Positions 11,722 through 12,124 of a DNA stretch of 12,124 nucleotides are shown piece after piece. This DNA comes from Treponema sp. UBA1233. GTDB taxonomy: Bacteria; Spirochaetota; Spirochaetia; Treponematales; Treponemataceae. The first letter of the stretch is position 1; every line of letters begins with the position of its first letter. The notes under the pieces were generated by a model. That model was given only the letters and a program-made list of their open reading frames with translations, had not been told where the DNA came from and made no database searches. The stretch spans positions 49,456 to 61,579 of the forward strand of contig DBWR01000038.1 in the NCBI GenBank assembly GCA_002309305.1, written 5' to 3'. The position numbers and the translations under genes were made by a program.

Positions 11722-12124
11722 CTTGTGCCTCCTCTTTGTAATAATGACTCTGTATGTCAAAAATCTCCCTGTACTTGCCGCCCTTTTCCATAAGCTGGTC
11801 GTGGGTTCCTTCTTCTACAATCTGGCCTCCGTCCAAAAACAGAATTCGGTCGCAGAACTTTGTGCTTGCAAGCCTGTGCGAGATGAACACGGCAGTCTTT
11901 TGCGATGCCATTTGATTGTATTCCTCGTAAATCTTGCTTTCGGCAATCGGGTCAAGGGCGCTTGTCGGTTCGTCAAGAATCAGCATTGGACCATCCTTGT
12001 ACATTGCCTTTGCCAGAAGGAGCTTTTGGGTTTCTCCACCAGAAAGAACGACACCCTTTTCATCCAGAGTCTGGGTGATGTAGGTTTCCTCTTTTTTGGG
12101 AAGACTGTCCACCTTGGAAAGAAG
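11711..12124 (-). CDS. ABC exporter subunit, C-terminal part (cut by the window edge)
   Basis: The last 138 codons of an ABC ATPase domain; the frame is open to the right edge, so the start lies outside. It contains the signature LSGGETQKLLLAKAMY, Walker B MLILDEPTSALDP, and the switch region VFISHRL, then FCDRILFLDGGQIVEEGTHDQ, and ends YYKEEAQDEE. It is clearly similar to the end of its neighbour (both have DEPTSALDP, ISHR, FCD and GTHDQLM/GSHDQLM). Its stop codon lies inside the first codons of the downstream exporter gene. Two such paired, non-identical half-transporters usually make a heterodimeric exporter. Whether it has a fused membrane domain cannot be seen here. Confidence 0.9.
   Translation of the reverse strand, partial: LLSKVDSLPKKEETYITQTLDEKGVVLSGGETQKLLLAKAMYKDGPMLILDEPTSALDPIAESKIYEEYNQMASQKTAVFISHRLASTKFCDRILFLDGGQIVEEGTHDQLMEKGGKYREIFDIQSHYYKEEAQDEE

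Overview
The window looks like a chromosomal segment from a gut- or rumen-type spirochaete, most likely a Treponema. This is inferred from gene content and style, not from a marker gene. The clues are a membrane chemoreceptor with all signalling parts, a lipoprotein with a loose spirochaete-like lipobox, a cytoplasmic GH43 glycosidase, a broken Rpn-type (PD-(D/E)XK) transposase-family gene with the usual 'NPNMPLRGLMYF' block, and a high load of AT-rich dispersed repeats. No rRNA, tRNA, CRISPR array or intact insertion sequence was seen.

Layout. Positions 1-431 (minus) hold the start of an exported protein that runs off the left edge. Positions 432-2220 are a repeat-rich, decayed region. It contains degenerate heptamer tandem repeats, two long dispersed-repeat blocks, small hairpins, a broken Rpn-family gene (945-1873), a nested inverted repeat of about 170 nt (1995-2163), and a 16-bp sequence found in inverted orientation at both borders (468-483 and 2170-2185). 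A small outer-membrane beta-barrel gene follows (2284-2988) with a clear promoter, Shine-Dalgarno site and terminator. That terminator is present again about 930 bp downstream. The two copies bracket a minus-strand gene resembling the PBECR4 class of BECR-fold nucleases (3049-3669) and some gene debris. A frameshifted minus-strand relic (3991-4187) overlaps the promoter of the next gene.

Positions 4249-6327 encode a dCache/HAMP/MCP chemoreceptor with a near-consensus promoter and a strong terminator. Positions 6508-7956 encode a GH43-type glycoside hydrolase without a signal peptide. Positions 8019-9431 encode a glycine-rich, probably beta-helical lipoprotein whose promoter predicts a leaderless mRNA. 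Positions 9479-9686 (minus) are a truncated and frameshifted ABC ATPase remnant ending in the same heptamer repeat seen in the Rpn region. Positions 9871-12124 (minus) carry two overlapping half-transporter ABC exporter genes, the upstream one cut by the right edge, probably forming a heterodimer.

How the genes work together. Only the ABC pair is clearly one operon, with an 11-nt overlap and a strong Shine-Dalgarno site. The other intact genes mostly have their own promoters and read as independent surface, sensing and sugar-use functions. The main unusual signals are the recurrence of one heptamer repeat family at every broken gene end in the first 1.9 kb and at 9.45 kb, the large nested hairpin, the duplicated terminator flanking an orphan nuclease-like gene, and the putative leaderless lipoprotein mRNA.
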